The notes below the pieces were generated by a model. It searched no databases and was not told the origin of the DNA. It was given only the letters and a program-made list of their open reading frames with translations. Made by a program: the position numbers and the translations under genes. Positions 1 to 10,276 of a stretch of DNA of 64,000 bases are shown one piece after another (the stretch's first letter is position 1; each line of letters begins with the position of its first letter). Location of the stretch: assembly GCA_963920635.1 (NCBI GenBank), contig OY987299.1, positions 130,321,373 through 130,385,372 on the forward strand. The letters are read 5' to 3'. This stretch comes from Pseudeuparius sepicola (taxonomy: Eukaryota; Arthropoda; Insecta; Coleoptera; Anthribidae).

Positions 1-117
1 GTCGGTCCAAACTCTTACGCTATAACTGATCAAGTAACAGGTACTTTCTTGGGTAATCATAATATCCAAAACATAAAGCCGTATCGACCAGCTATTGGTG
101 GAGCTGACTTAATTTAG
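1..117 (+). CDS. Ty3/gypsy-like polyprotein, C-terminal tail of integrase (partial, enters from the left edge)
   Basis: Frame 1 is open from the first base to a TAG at 115-117 and gives a 38-residue tail. It contains YAITDQVTGTFLGNHN followed by IKPYRP. This resembles the segment after the integrase core in gypsy-type retrotransposons, where a 'Y.I.D..TG' strand precedes a short basic end. A G-run (160-165) and a GC-rich LTR-like block follow downstream in the order expected for a 3' end: pol stop, polypurine tract, LTR. The protease, reverse transcriptase and integrase core lie outside the window, so the state of the element cannot be judged. The family call rests on recognition of this short tail plus context. 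Confidence 0.6.
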   Translation, partial: VGPNSYAITDQVTGTFLGNHNIQNIKPYRPAIGGADLI

Positions 118-165
118 TTTAAGCTCCCTCAACCCTTAATGGTTAGGGTTACTTAAACTGGGGGG

Positions 166-947
166 TGATGTGCCGCGCCCGACCTAAGGATCCCTAATCG
201 TTATTTTTAGTTTATAGTTATAGTTTAGTGGGTTGTTATTTGTGGATAAAACCTAGTTCTAGATAGTAAATAGATATTAGTGGTGGTGCGGAGTGCCCAG
301 CCACAGATGTGGTAGTGCGGAGTGCCCAGAAGGGCGGATGTTTTCGGCCGCTTTGGACGAAACCAACGGAGCGACCGGGGGAGGTCGGGGACAGTCGGAG
401 CGAGGCGGCCGGGCAAGGAAGTGAGTGCCTGTGGGCGCACCGCGGGCGATCGCGACATCGCGACAGCGGAAATCAAGTGGAGCCTGACTGGTACCGACTA
501 CCGACTGATTCTTCGTGACAGTATAGTGTGTGGCCGGCGTGGCCGCTGTAAGGGATTCCAGAGCGTTGGCTGGCAGGAACCTCGACGGTGAAGACGAGAA
601 CGAAGTCAACTGAAGCAGTAATCCGAATGCGCCAAGGCTGTTGGTGCATCTCACAGTATTTGGGAGTGTTTTGGCAGTGGCCTAGCGGGGAACAGACAGT
701 ATACCTATTGCCAGGTTGAAGGAGAGTTTGGGGTCGTAAAGATCTCCACACACGGACCGCGTTTGGCTAGGGTATTAACCCCCGCCCAGGACTTATGGTG
801 AGGTCTTTCTGATGGGGTTAAACAATTTTATAACTGGACAATTCATGACTAGTCGTAAATAAATGCTTAAATTTGATTACGCTTTTTCAATTTGCGCTCG
901 CAGCTGGAATCCACGCTAGTCGGGTACGCTACAGTTCCCGCTCTACA
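166..947 (+). mobile_element. Probable 3' LTR of the gypsy-like element
   Basis: A G-run (160-165) acts as a polypurine tract just before TGATGTGCCGCGCCC. The block continues GC-rich through about 780 and contains AATAAA at 858-863. A plausible end is CTCTACA at 941-947, giving a TG...CA element of about 780 bp. The small open frames here on both strands (309-591, 277-654, 473-751) are not recognised and are probably chance frames in GC-rich LTR sequence. The right end is approximate because the 5' LTR lies outside the window and no TSD can be compared. Confidence 0.5.
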
Positions 948-1684
948 ACTGTAGTCGCGTGCAGTAGGTAGTTAATTTTGACTTGCATGCTATTTGAAAT
1001 ATCGGTATTTATTTGTAGATAATTTCCCAAATGTAAAGCTAGTGCCAAGTGCTGAAATATATTTATTTGCGGCGATTTCGATTCAATCAAAATAAAAGAA
1101 ATAATGCAAGCCCATGTAAACCAGCCCATATTTTATGAAACTATAATAATCAATTAAGAAATTTTCAATAAAAACGATGTTAGAAAATAAGTATATTGGT
1201 CTTATTTACAAACAAGACAATGCACTTTCTCATACTAAAAGGTAGAAGAAATTTGAAGAAGTTGTATTGAGAAAAATAAAGTTTTAGGGTTTCTTTCAAA
1301 AGTTGCTTGTCAAATTACCTGTTAAACGAAATCCCGGGCTCTTGCTTTTCACTTCTGCTTTTGCAACCAAACGCTGAACAATTCACCATCGTAAGTGTAT
1401 ATTTTCCCCTTAATCACAGTTACTTCTAATTCACAAATTCACGAAATTAACTCACAACGTACTCGCTTTGTGTGCCACATATAAAATGGCCGCCGTTCAA
1501 AACGACGTAACAAAATCTATACACGGCAGGGTAGGCCAGCGCGGTGTCCTCTCTATTTCCTTGTCTAAGGTAAGACGCGTACCAAATATGGCCGACTAAA
1601 CATTTGACAATTAGCCCTAGCACGGTATTCAAAATGAATCTTCTTTATGGGACACCCTTTAGATAGCAGAAATCTTCTTGGGCG
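948..1684. other. AT-rich intergenic/intronic DNA, no feature recognised
   Basis: No open frame with recognisable protein content and no long repeat was seen. GGGACACCCT at about 1650-1659 is the inverted form of the AGGGTGTCCC end at 2048. It may be the right end of an older element of the same family. Confidence 0.4.
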
Positions 1685-1985
1685 CCGTCATTCTGTCAAC
1701 TGGAGTTTTCCGCACGCCGCGCCGCAATAAAAACACGATTTAACGCTGCAATCGCCGTAAAAATAAAATCGAATCCGTATCTCGGACGGCCGAAACGGCC
1801 GTCGATTAAATTTTAGGGTAATCCAATAAAAGCCGGTCTAATGGGGAAAGAGCAACCCCGACAATCGGGGCTGACACGGCCGGGGTCTAATTAGAGGAGA
1901 TTGAATATTCGCTTCCCCGTAAACAAAATGGGAAGTTCGCAGTTTGCGGTTCGACTTTCGATTAGAATAACACGGGTGTGCGCCT
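1685..1985. other. GC/CpG-rich single-copy island 1
   Basis: This stretch is visibly richer in CG dinucleotides than its surroundings, for example CGGACGGCCGAAACGGCCG near 1785-1803. It carries TAATTA at 1888-1893. It matches no other part of the window, so it is not one of the local repeats. Candidate cis-regulatory element; function is inferred only. Confidence 0.3.
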
Positions 1986-2240
1986 GGGTTCGATTATCAC
2001 TAGATTATCGAGAGCAGTAAAAAAAACTGCTAGCGGACTTAAAGTAGAGGGTGTCCCATTTTGGGTGTTTTTCTCAAAAATCTCGGTTATTATTAAAGCT
2101 AGAGGGTTGCGGTTTTCACGTCACTGTACTACTTAGATTAATTTGGTGGACCAATCAGATTTTAGATAAGTTTTATAGTTTCCGCGCATTGGCGCAGGAC
2201 TGAAATTTTCGATTTTTTGGAAACTTCTCTCCTGGCTACA

Positions 2241-2244
<4 letters not shown>

Positions 2245-2320
<76 letters not shown>
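2245..2320. repeat. (TA)n microsatellite, about 38 units
   Basis: Uninterrupted TA dinucleotides inside FB1, next to the inner end of its left arm. A shorter TA tract (about 2866-2899) mirrors it on the other side. Confidence 0.95.
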
Positions 2321-2323
<3 letters not shown>

Positions 2324-2352
2324 ATGTAAGATTAGCGAGTGTAAATGTAACA

Positions 2353-2863
2353 ATTACAAGAAAAGGTGATAATGGGCAAGCACTCAAAGTTAACAAAAAG
2401 AAAAAACTAGCAACCGCATACACGTGTTTCATGCTATTTGGCAATCATCAGTACGGTGTAACATTAACCAAATCAAAAGATAGGCATGATTTGGGAAGCA
2501 ACAACTTTGAGTGCTTGCCCATTATCACCTTTTCTTGTAATTGTTACATTTACACTCGCTAATCTTACATCCTTATTGTCCTTGTATCTTGGGTTATGAA
2601 GATTTCCACGCAGGTCGCTTTAGCAGCCTCCGTGGCGATGTTAGTACAAGCTCCAAAATAGGGGATGTGCTGACTGAAGCTGCAAATGTGCTGTTGGCTC
2701 CTGTCTGGACTTCATTTGTTGCTTCCCAAATCATGCCTATCTTTTGATTTGGTTAATGTTACACCGTACTGATGATTGCCAAATAGCATGAAACACGTGT
2801 ATGCGGTTGCTAGTTTTTTCTTTTTGTTAACTTTGAGTGCTTGCCCATTATCACCTTTTCTTG

Positions 2864-2867
<4 letters not shown>
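2353..2867. repeat. Inner inverted repeat of FB1 (arms 2353-2504 and 2716-2867)
   Basis: The 150-bp left arm reappears reverse-complemented at 2716-2867, ending at the second TA tract. The outer part is present a third time at 2505-2575, which is the complement of 2322-2392. A loop of about 140 bp (2576-2715) is unique within the window and less AT-rich. It may be captured sequence. Confidence 0.8.
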
Positions 2868-2899
<32 letters not shown>

Positions 2900-2902
<3 letters not shown>

Positions 2903-3127
2903 CAAATTTAATCAACTATTTTTATAGATTTTTTGGCGTAGAATCGAATGGAATAATTAGTTTTTTGGTAGCGTTAATAGTTTTTGAGATATGAACCAAA
3001 GATATATATTTTTTTAAATGGAAACCATAGTTCATATCTCAAAAACTATTAACGCTACCAAAAAAACTAATTATTCCATTCGATTCTACGCCAAAAAATC
3101 TATAAAAATAGTTGATTAAATTTGTCG
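2900..3127. repeat. Near-perfect palindrome, arms of 97 bp
   Basis: 2900-2996 is the reverse complement of 3030-3127 with a spacer of about 33 bp. It starts CGACAAATTTAATC and ends GATTAAATTTGTCG. It sits between the second TA tract and the right arm of FB1, so it may be a separate MITE nested in FB1. Confidence 0.85.
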
Positions 3128-3494
3128 GTATAAGTTGTAGCCAGGAGAGAGGTTTCCAAAAATCGAAAATTTCAGTCCTGCGCCAATGCGCGGAAACTAT
3201 AAAACTTATCTAAAATCTGATTGGTCCACCAAATTCCTCTCAAAAAAGTACTACAGTGACGTGAAAACCGCAACCCTCTAGCTTTAATAATAACCGAGAT
3301 TTTTGAGAAAAGCACCCAAAAAGCGGCACCCTGTACAGTAAAGTATAAATGAACTCGCTTGGAACAATATAAAAACGCTTGGGCGTTTGCTTTGCAAAAC
3401 AAGACCGAATCAGGCGGCGGCGCGCGGCCCTTAATATTATACAAATTTTACTTAAATGCTCTAAAAAAGAATAAAATAAATTTTGAAATACTCC

Positions 3495-3846
3495 CGAGGG
3501 GGAAATCACCGAGTAATTTTAGTGTACACGCGCCTGGAATTTTTGGCATTTTTTGGTATTTTTTTTTTAATTTTTAAACAATGCGCATGCACTTTATATA
3601 TTTTCTGTAATTTTTGGGCATTTTCTTGGAATTTTTTGGCATTTTCTTGGAATTTTTCGTATTTTCTTGGAATTTTTTGGCATTTTAGTGTACAAATTTT
3701 GCCAGTGATTTCCCCGAATTTTTTGGTATTTTTCGGAATTTTCCGGTATTTTTTTGGAATTTTTTAAGCTAAATCTGGAATTTTTGGTATTTTCTTGCAT
3801 TTTTTGGCATTTTAGTGTACAAATTTTGACAGTGATTTCCCCCTCG
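3495..3846. mobile_element. 352-bp MITE filled with degenerate GGAATTTTTTGGCATTTTCTT-like minisatellite
   Basis: Termini CGAGGGGGAAATCAC and GTGATTTCCCCCTCG are perfect inverted repeats. Flanking 8-mers AATACTCC (3487-3494) and AATAATCC (3847-3854) agree at 7 of 8 bases, as for an old hAT-type insertion. The interior is built of short TTTTTGG/CATTTTCTTGG units. The block TTTTAGTGTACAAATTTTG followed by CAGTGATTTCCCC occurs twice. Open frames in this region are low-complexity artefacts. Confidence 0.7.
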
Positions 3847-3854
3847 AATAATCC

Positions 3855-4594
3855 AAACCAGAGCAAACCAATAATTTTGTTACACACAAAACAACACCAC
3901 GCAAAAATCTATACACAAAACCAAAATCCGTAAAATAAAGCGAAATCCTTATTTCCGCGTACACGGCACTGATTATACTGGCCTAACTGGAACACGTCGA
4001 CACCTGTTCAATGGATCTCCGAAACGCCGACCAATCAAATCGCTACGCCCGCTTTCTTATTGGCTGCCTTCTTGACTAGGTCGACGTCGACCGCATAAAA
4101 ACCTTTGGATTTTATACGGGTGATTTCTGCTGATAAGTCTGGTATTTTTACCAGTAGGAGAGCGTGGTAAATGCTATGAAATAAATCGCGCCCCGTATAT
4201 CACTGTGTTCCAAGTTAGTTTATTTTTATACTATACCCAGGTATCGATCGTGATGTTTCGTTGAACAAAGACAAATTTTACTTTCCTATTCAAATATCTC
4301 CAGCTTGCCTATGAATATCTATTATTTATTGTATTGCAACCTTTGCGCTTTAACTAATGCAATTATGGGCACAAAAATATTGTCAAATAAATACTTTAAA
4401 TTTATAATTTTAACTTTCCTTGCAACTTTCACCACAGAATACGGTTATGTCTCAGAACACTTCAGTGGTATCGCCATGTTGCCAAATTGCCTTTTTAAAA
4501 CACTTGTGACGTCATAAGTGCTTTCCCGATAAATTTCCAAGAAAGTCTACAAACTGGCTAATTAGGTAAATATTATTCTTAAAAATAATCGTAG
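3855..4594. other. No gene seen; left flank of MITE D
   Basis: Mixed-composition DNA with a modest GC-rich patch near 3960-4100 that contains a GTCGAC-rich palindromic stretch. No coding or RNA feature recognised. The last 17-25 bases (from about 4578) match an 'empty site' copy at 31884-31897 on the other strand. Confidence 0.35.
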
Positions 4595-4602
4595 GGTCTT
4601 AT

Positions 4603-4782
4603 CGTTGACTGACGTATTTATAAAGACTTCTCACGGCTATAGTTTTATGTCCTGGACAACAGATGGCTCTGATGGCTAACAATGTATTCTGCATCGTATT
4701 TTATCTCCGGAAAGCGCATGGTGAGCCAAAAATGTGTCAGACGTGACAGCCGCGAGCAGTCTTTATAAATACGTCAGTCAAC
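4603..4782. mobile_element. 180-bp MITE D with 8-bp TSD
   Basis: The termini are perfect inverted repeats beginning CGTTGACTGACGTATTTATA, and pairing continues in weaker form for about 45 bp. GGTCTTAT flanks the element exactly on both sides (4595-4602 and 4783-4790). A related sequence at 31830-31897 (opposite strand) carries one GGTCTTAT and no insertion, so it shows the empty site. The 8-bp TSD fits hAT-like insertion. No coding capacity. Confidence 0.85.
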
Positions 4783-4790
4783 GGTCTTAT

Positions 4791-6695
4791 GCAAGTGTCC
4801 AGGGATTGTTTAATCGAGTTTGTAAAGTTTTGTCAAGTACACAGTAAAAACGAGACCGGAATATTACACTAAAATCATTGTTTTTACTAATTGTTATATG
4901 TATTTTTTCCTTATAGGTACACGTACAACTAAGAATTTACTTGTCGTGCCATTTAATTTTAATCCCTACTAGGTATTACAAGATATTCCATGAAGCTAAA
5001 CGTAATCTATGTGAAATTTACTTTTAAGTTACTTATTATTCCATTTGATTACATTATTTTACAGATTCATATATTTTACATGTACGATAATTGCATATTA
5101 CCCCAGCAGTCAATATATTAACATGTAATTGCAACGCCGCTTAGCCGTCCTCCCCCAAATTTTCAGTTTAGTCATCCGTCGAGATGCATAGGCATTGTCT
5201 CCGCAGAGTGCTCTATAACAATTATTAATTATATTGATAGTATTAGCAATTTTTTTACGCTGTGTTTGTATTATTTAGTGCAAAGTGTAGCTACATCATG
5301 TAACCTACATGTGTGTAGTGAATACCGCAAGGACTGTAATAAAAGGCTGGTACATGTGGGATACAAATGCACAGTGTGTCATAGCAGAAAATTTGCCGTC
5401 GTAATGGAGAACAAAAAAATTATAGAATCGGACTGCTTGAATGAAAGTTTTGTAAAAGCTTTCTGTTAGGTTATCCGCCTGAAATATGTACCTACCACCA
5501 TTACTTATTCAATGGTACCACCACCACCTTATAGAATTTATCCAAAGATTTGTTTTCGAGAAGGGGTGGCGACAAGGTAAAAGAAACCAAACAGTAAATT
5601 TAAAGTGATAAATTGTATAAATCGACTATGCAGAAGAAACTATTAAGGAATGCTGGAAGGAGAAAGAAGGGGGAATACCGAACGAAGAAAGAAGGTTTTT
5701 ATTTAAAGACTAGTTAATAGGAGTATAATATAATAATATTAGGTAATATAGTATAATAATATAATATAGTAAAATAATGTTTATTTTTTTTCAATAAAAC
5801 TATTAAAAACAAGTAGGTGCAGAATAATTTTCTTCTCGCAATTTAATATGGTTACAGTACGTTCTCTTTCAGTATTTAAAAATCTCACAGCTAATAAAAT
5901 TGAACAAACATATTGCATGATTTTCTATTCGGTTCCTTTTATCATCCCCATGATCAAGTTACTGACTGTTCAAATAGGTGGACATAATATTATAATTTTA
6001 ATACCACAAATACACATTCAAAATTTATAACAATAATAAAATAAATGGAACAAAAAGTGTTTAAATAGTTATGTATTGGAGAGGTATAAAATTGATTCAA
6101 GCTTAAGTTTAGGCCTGCCTCTCTAGTAAACCAGTACATTTAGTGAAATAATAGTTAGGTATTTTGGTGTACCAAGGCACTGAAGTTCAACAGTGAGGTT
6201 GAAACGTTGAATGATCAACTGTAAATATCATTCAATATCCATGTAGGTAAAAGTTTTTTTAATTATTTGCTCAATGTATTTTTTTGTACACATTCCCGGA
6301 AAACCTGAGAATCTACTGTAAATATCATCCAAAATACATGTTCGTTCAAGTTTTTTTAATTCTTTTTCTACGTAAAATTGCTGTTGGGGAACTGAATTTT
6401 TCTTTGCAAAGCCATGTAAAATTCATTAAGTTAATGGAATCTAGGGTATTATTACAATATATTAACATTTAAATATTACCTTTAAAAATAATTAAATGCT
6501 TGGAAATTTGTTACATGTTTTTAATAGGAATTTTATGAAACTGGAGGTACAAGTAATTTTACCTGTACAAGTTAGGTATATTGTTGCCAATGTCAGACAT
6601 GGTAAAATTACCGGGAAATTTTACCCTAGTATTGGTTATTACGAGACCAGACTGCATATTTTTATACTTTCGTCTGCTGACTTCACACCAGTCGA
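4791..6695. other. AT-rich DNA without recognised gene; diverged direct repeat at 6212-6363
   Basis: Open frames (for example 5266-5469, which encodes a small Cys-containing peptide) show no family I recognise. 5720-5775 is a degenerate TAATA-rich simple tract. About 50 bp around 6212-6262 (CTGTAAATATCATTCAATA) recurs in diverged form at 6313-6363, as an old tandem duplication of about 100 bp. Confidence 0.4.
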
Positions 6696-6947
6696 TGCGA
6701 GCCGAATAGCGCGCTTCCGGTCCAAGGTTTAACGGCATTTTTCGCGGATTTCCCTTTGTCCGCCCAAGCGGTTTTTAGGGCGCATTAAACCGCCGCCGGC
6801 GGTAATAAACTCTGGAACGCCGGCTACGGCCCATGGCAACAAGGTGAGGCGTTTCGCTTTCTGTGCGGCAGGCCGAAATTCGCTCGGGGTACGCCAGATA
6901 TTCGTCGCTTTTCTGGGGCCGGCCCCACTCCAGAATGTTTCTGTTCT
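6696..6947. other. GC/CpG-rich single-copy island 2
   Basis: Dense CG content with motifs such as CCGCCGCCGGCGG and GGGGCCGGCCCC in AT-rich surroundings. The minus-strand frames here are unrecognised. It ends at the insertion site of the hAT-like element at 6956. Candidate regulatory island only. Confidence 0.3.
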
Positions 6948-6955
6948 GTTGCTTG

Positions 6956-7840
6956 TAGGGTTGCCACCTGTCCTTTTTTGAAAAGGACAGTCCTTTTTTC
7001 AAACAAATTGTCCTTGCGATTTTTTTTAGCCCTAAAATGTCCTTTTTAATAACCTTAGGGGTGACGGGGTCGGTATAGTTCGAGTTCTGAATGATGCGGC
7101 ATATGCTCTACTAGCTCCTGGTGACCTGACTCCTCGATTATCGTTTTTACCATCGTTTTCGACTTTACTGGATTACTGGTGCCCAAGTCCATTTTACTAT
7201 ATTGATATTATCAAAGATCTATCCAACCTAGATATTCAGAGAATGTGTTTGACAAGGGAAATGGAAATGTAACCCAATTTTCGCCCACTTTAGCGATTTA
7301 ATTACTTCGAATTTTGACAAAATTTAAACTTTTTAATGTTTTGTAATAATTTAATTTGTAAGAAAATTTCTAAAACTGTTAAACTGTTAAAACATTGTAA
7401 CGCTACTTCCAATATTTTTGCCTGGAATAATCACAAGTTTTTAAAGGCAATGGCATTTACAATGTTGTTACACGAAATTTTATTGAGACACGATACGTTT
7501 ACAATTGGAAAGTGAACAATTATTATGGACTAAAAAAGGTCCATTTTTTTCATTTTCACATGTTTCACAATTAAAAAATGATAATATCATTAATTTTGAA
7601 GGCCTCGGAGAACATTATTCATTACTCTTCGGAAGGTGCCGGGTGCATTTTTGAGACCAAATGGCATGCTTTTAAATTGATAGTGACCTATGTATGTAGA
7701 AGTCTGTAGTTTTGGGTATATCTTCTGGTGACATTACTTCGAAGTTTTTAATGTTTTGTTATAATTTAATTTGTAAGAAAATTTCTAGAAGAATTTTTGG
7801 CAATGTCCTCTTTTCACTTTGCAAAAAGGTGGCAACCCCA
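6956..7840. mobile_element. 885-bp hAT-like non-autonomous element
   Basis: Ends TAGGGTTGCCACCT and AGGTGGCAACCCCA are inverted repeats. GTTGCTTG is duplicated exactly at 6948-6955 and 7841-7848, the 8-bp TSD typical of hAT transposons. The interior is AT-rich with no transposase frame. Its GGGTTGCCA terminus resembles the element at 47877-49343, so the two may be distantly related families. Confidence 0.85.
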
Positions 7841-7893
7841 GTTGCTTGTTATAAGCATAATAGGGCATTTCCATAGAATAGATCTAAATCTAT

Positions 7894-9107
7894 ACAGGGT
7901 GATTCAGTTCCGGTGCTCAACATGGGGATCTCGGAAACCGTAACAGATACAAAGTCGGTCAAATGAGGGCAAAGTTGCGCCTTTGGGCACCTAAAAATAT
8001 GCCGTTAAGAAAGTTAAAATATTTTGATGGGTTGCTGAGATATTTAAGAAAAACCGAATTTTTAGATATTAGATTTTAGATTTAATTTTTTTCTGGTGCC
8101 ATTTGCGACAATATTGAAAAATAAGTTATACTTTCTCATTGCAACTTTTTCTAAACTACGTCATGTTATTTTTAGATTTTCGGGGCGACGTTTCCTTTTT
8201 GAGATAGAGGGATCATCTTCATTTTTTAAATACGGACCTGGATTTTTTATTGCATATTTCGAAATGAATCGTTGTCCTGAGTACAACACATACATTTTTT
8301 TTCTCATTTTAGCCGCTAAAATTAACATTTACTAAGAAAAAAATATACGGTCCTGGACTATGCATTTTTTTCTCATTTTTCTAGTCCAATTATAACAGGT
8401 GATCATTATTTTAATACCTACTGGATTAATTAAACTCAATGCTTCTCATATTTTGAAATTCGTTTTTACACTTTAAGTAAATAACGACAATAATAATTAT
8501 TATTAACAATAGTGGGATACATTTTACCTAAAGTATAAAAAAGAATTTCAAAATATGACAAACATGGAGTTTAATTAATCCAGTAGGTATTACAATAATG
8601 ATCACCTGTTATAATTGGAATAGCTTTGAAAAAAAAAGAGGTAAATGAATAGTCCAGGACCGTATTAATTTTTTTCGTAGTAAATGTGCATTTTAGCGGC
8701 CAAAACGAGAAAAAATATGTATGTGATATACAGCATCGTTGTACTCAGGACAACGATTCATTTCGAATATGGAATAAAAAATGCAGGCCCGTATTTAAAA
8801 AAATTAAGATGATCCCTCTATCTCAAAAACAAAACGTCGCCCCGAAAATATAAAAATACCAAGACGTAGTTCAGAAAAATTTGCAATGGAAGAGAATAAT
8901 TTATATTTCAATATTATAGCAAATGGCGCCAGAAAAATTCAAAAATTCGGTTTTTCGATTTTTCTTAAATATCTCTGCAACCCATGAAAATATTTTAACT
9001 TTCTCAACGGCATATTGTTAGGCGCAGAAAGGCGCAAGTTTGCCTCCATTTGACCAACTTCGTATCTGATACGGTTTCCGAGATCCCCATGTTGAGCGCC
9101 GGAATTA
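7894..9107. mobile_element. Foldback element FB2, arms about 590 bp each
   Basis: Left arm 7894-8480 begins ACAGGGTGATTCAG and is mirrored, with divergence, by 8525-9107. The loop is under 50 bp, so almost the whole element is one imperfect palindrome. The right end lacks the complementary CACCCTGT and has decayed. Near both termini the arms share GGGGATCTCGGAAAC with FB3 (17089-18346), which indicates a family relationship. The frame at 8096-8335 is a reading through an arm, not a gene. Confidence 0.85.
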
Positions 9108-9255
9108 CGAGCTTTGCTTGCAAGACAACAATTTTGAAAAGCGGACTTTTTAAAACATAAGCGATATTTTAGAGCATGTGCCAGCTGTGTATAATAATTC
9201 AGATAGCCGGGATATTTTCGGGATATTTATAAGTTATAAGGGAATCTGTATCCAC

Positions 9256-10268
9256 CAGGTACTCTTTAAAGTAAGGGGACCCAGCATTATACTTTCCAAA
9301 GTGAGACCTATTCTTTTCTCATTCTAATGGTCTCAGTGATGCCAAGTATACCATTTTATTGGAGAATCTAAGAATATAACAGGTACTTTGATTGTTAGTA
9401 AAAATTGATAATGGTTTCCATGATTTATAAAAATTAGACTTGACAATTTTGTGTATACAACTACAGAATGTGGCAACTGTCAAATGAAAGAAATTTATTT
9501 TATAGTTGAAATTGATTTCCAGCAATTATTTCCACGAATTTAAGTAATAAGTATGGTAAGTCAGTAGTGCCGATTTTGCTTATTTAAGAATTTGTCGCTA
9601 TTGCACCTTGTTACCAGGTTCCTCATTCCATTATTGTATTGAATGTATCTACCCAAAAAACTTTCACAGATTTCGGTATGGACTAATAAGATTAGGTCTA
9701 GTAGTTCTAATGATGGTAGTTTTTCTCGGTGTTCATTATAAAATTTTTGTGATTTTATTTCTCTCCCAAGGTAGGTCCTCACAAACTTAAAATAAACTTG
9801 TAGTCGTAGATAAAAACTCTTTAAAAAAGACCTGACTGAAGCTATACCTGCTTAGTAATTTAAAATGTTCGAAATACGATTTGTTTTGAACTACCTACTT
9901 ATACGTAATGCCCATGTAATGGGAATTGTAGGATTACTAAAGGTGATACAGGATACAGGAAAAATCTGGTTGCAATTATTGGGACTACTATATACTACAG
10001 GCGGCCGTATTACCTTTAATAATTGACACATCTAAGTATCTGGAAGTTAGAAAAGTTAAAAAATTGTGAATTATGATGGTAAATATTTTGCCTCCTTTAG
10101 AATCTATCGCACTGGCATGTCACATAAAACCTGATGGCAGTTGGACACTGACATATAACATAACCTTGTATCAGCTCCCTTGTGGTCTCCTTGGAGTCAA
10201 CTGAAAACAAACTTCCCCTCAAGGCTTCACTTTTCCATGCTGGGTCCCCTTATTTTAAAGAGTCCCTG
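9256..10268. mobile_element. hAT-like family G, copy 1 (1013 bp)
   Basis: Termini CAGGTACTCTTTAAAG and its near complement ending GAGTCCCTG are inverted repeats extending to the shared GGGGACCCAGC. GTATCCAC is duplicated exactly at 9248-9255 and 10269-10276. The whole element recurs in inverted orientation at 25767-26765. 8-bp TSD and CAG...CTG ends point to hAT. Frames on both strands (9319-9525, 9561-9782, 9608-9790) are short and unrecognised, so the element appears non-autonomous. Confidence 0.9.
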
Positions 10269-10276
10269 GTATCCAC

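Larger units (their letters stand above)
2048..3332. mobile_element. Foldback element FB1 with about 200-bp terminal inverted repeats and nested palindromes
   Basis: The left arm (2048-2243, starting AGGGTGTCCC) is the near-exact reverse complement of the right arm (3128-3332, ending GCGGCACCCT). Both contain the same block ending in CTGGCTACAACTT or its complement. Between the arms are two (TA)n tracts, an inner inverted repeat and a second palindrome. No transposase remnant was seen. The open frames inside are mirror readings of the repeats. Non-autonomous foldback or MITE-type element. Confidence 0.8.

Noticed and set aside
1987..1998. tRNA B-box-like GGGTTCGATTATC
   Set aside because: No A-box, acceptor stem or anticodon arm could be drawn around it.
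6849..6860. Second hammerhead motif (GCGAAACGCC on the minus strand)
   Set aside because: The GAAAC box is present but there is no CTGANGA core or stem II upstream of it.
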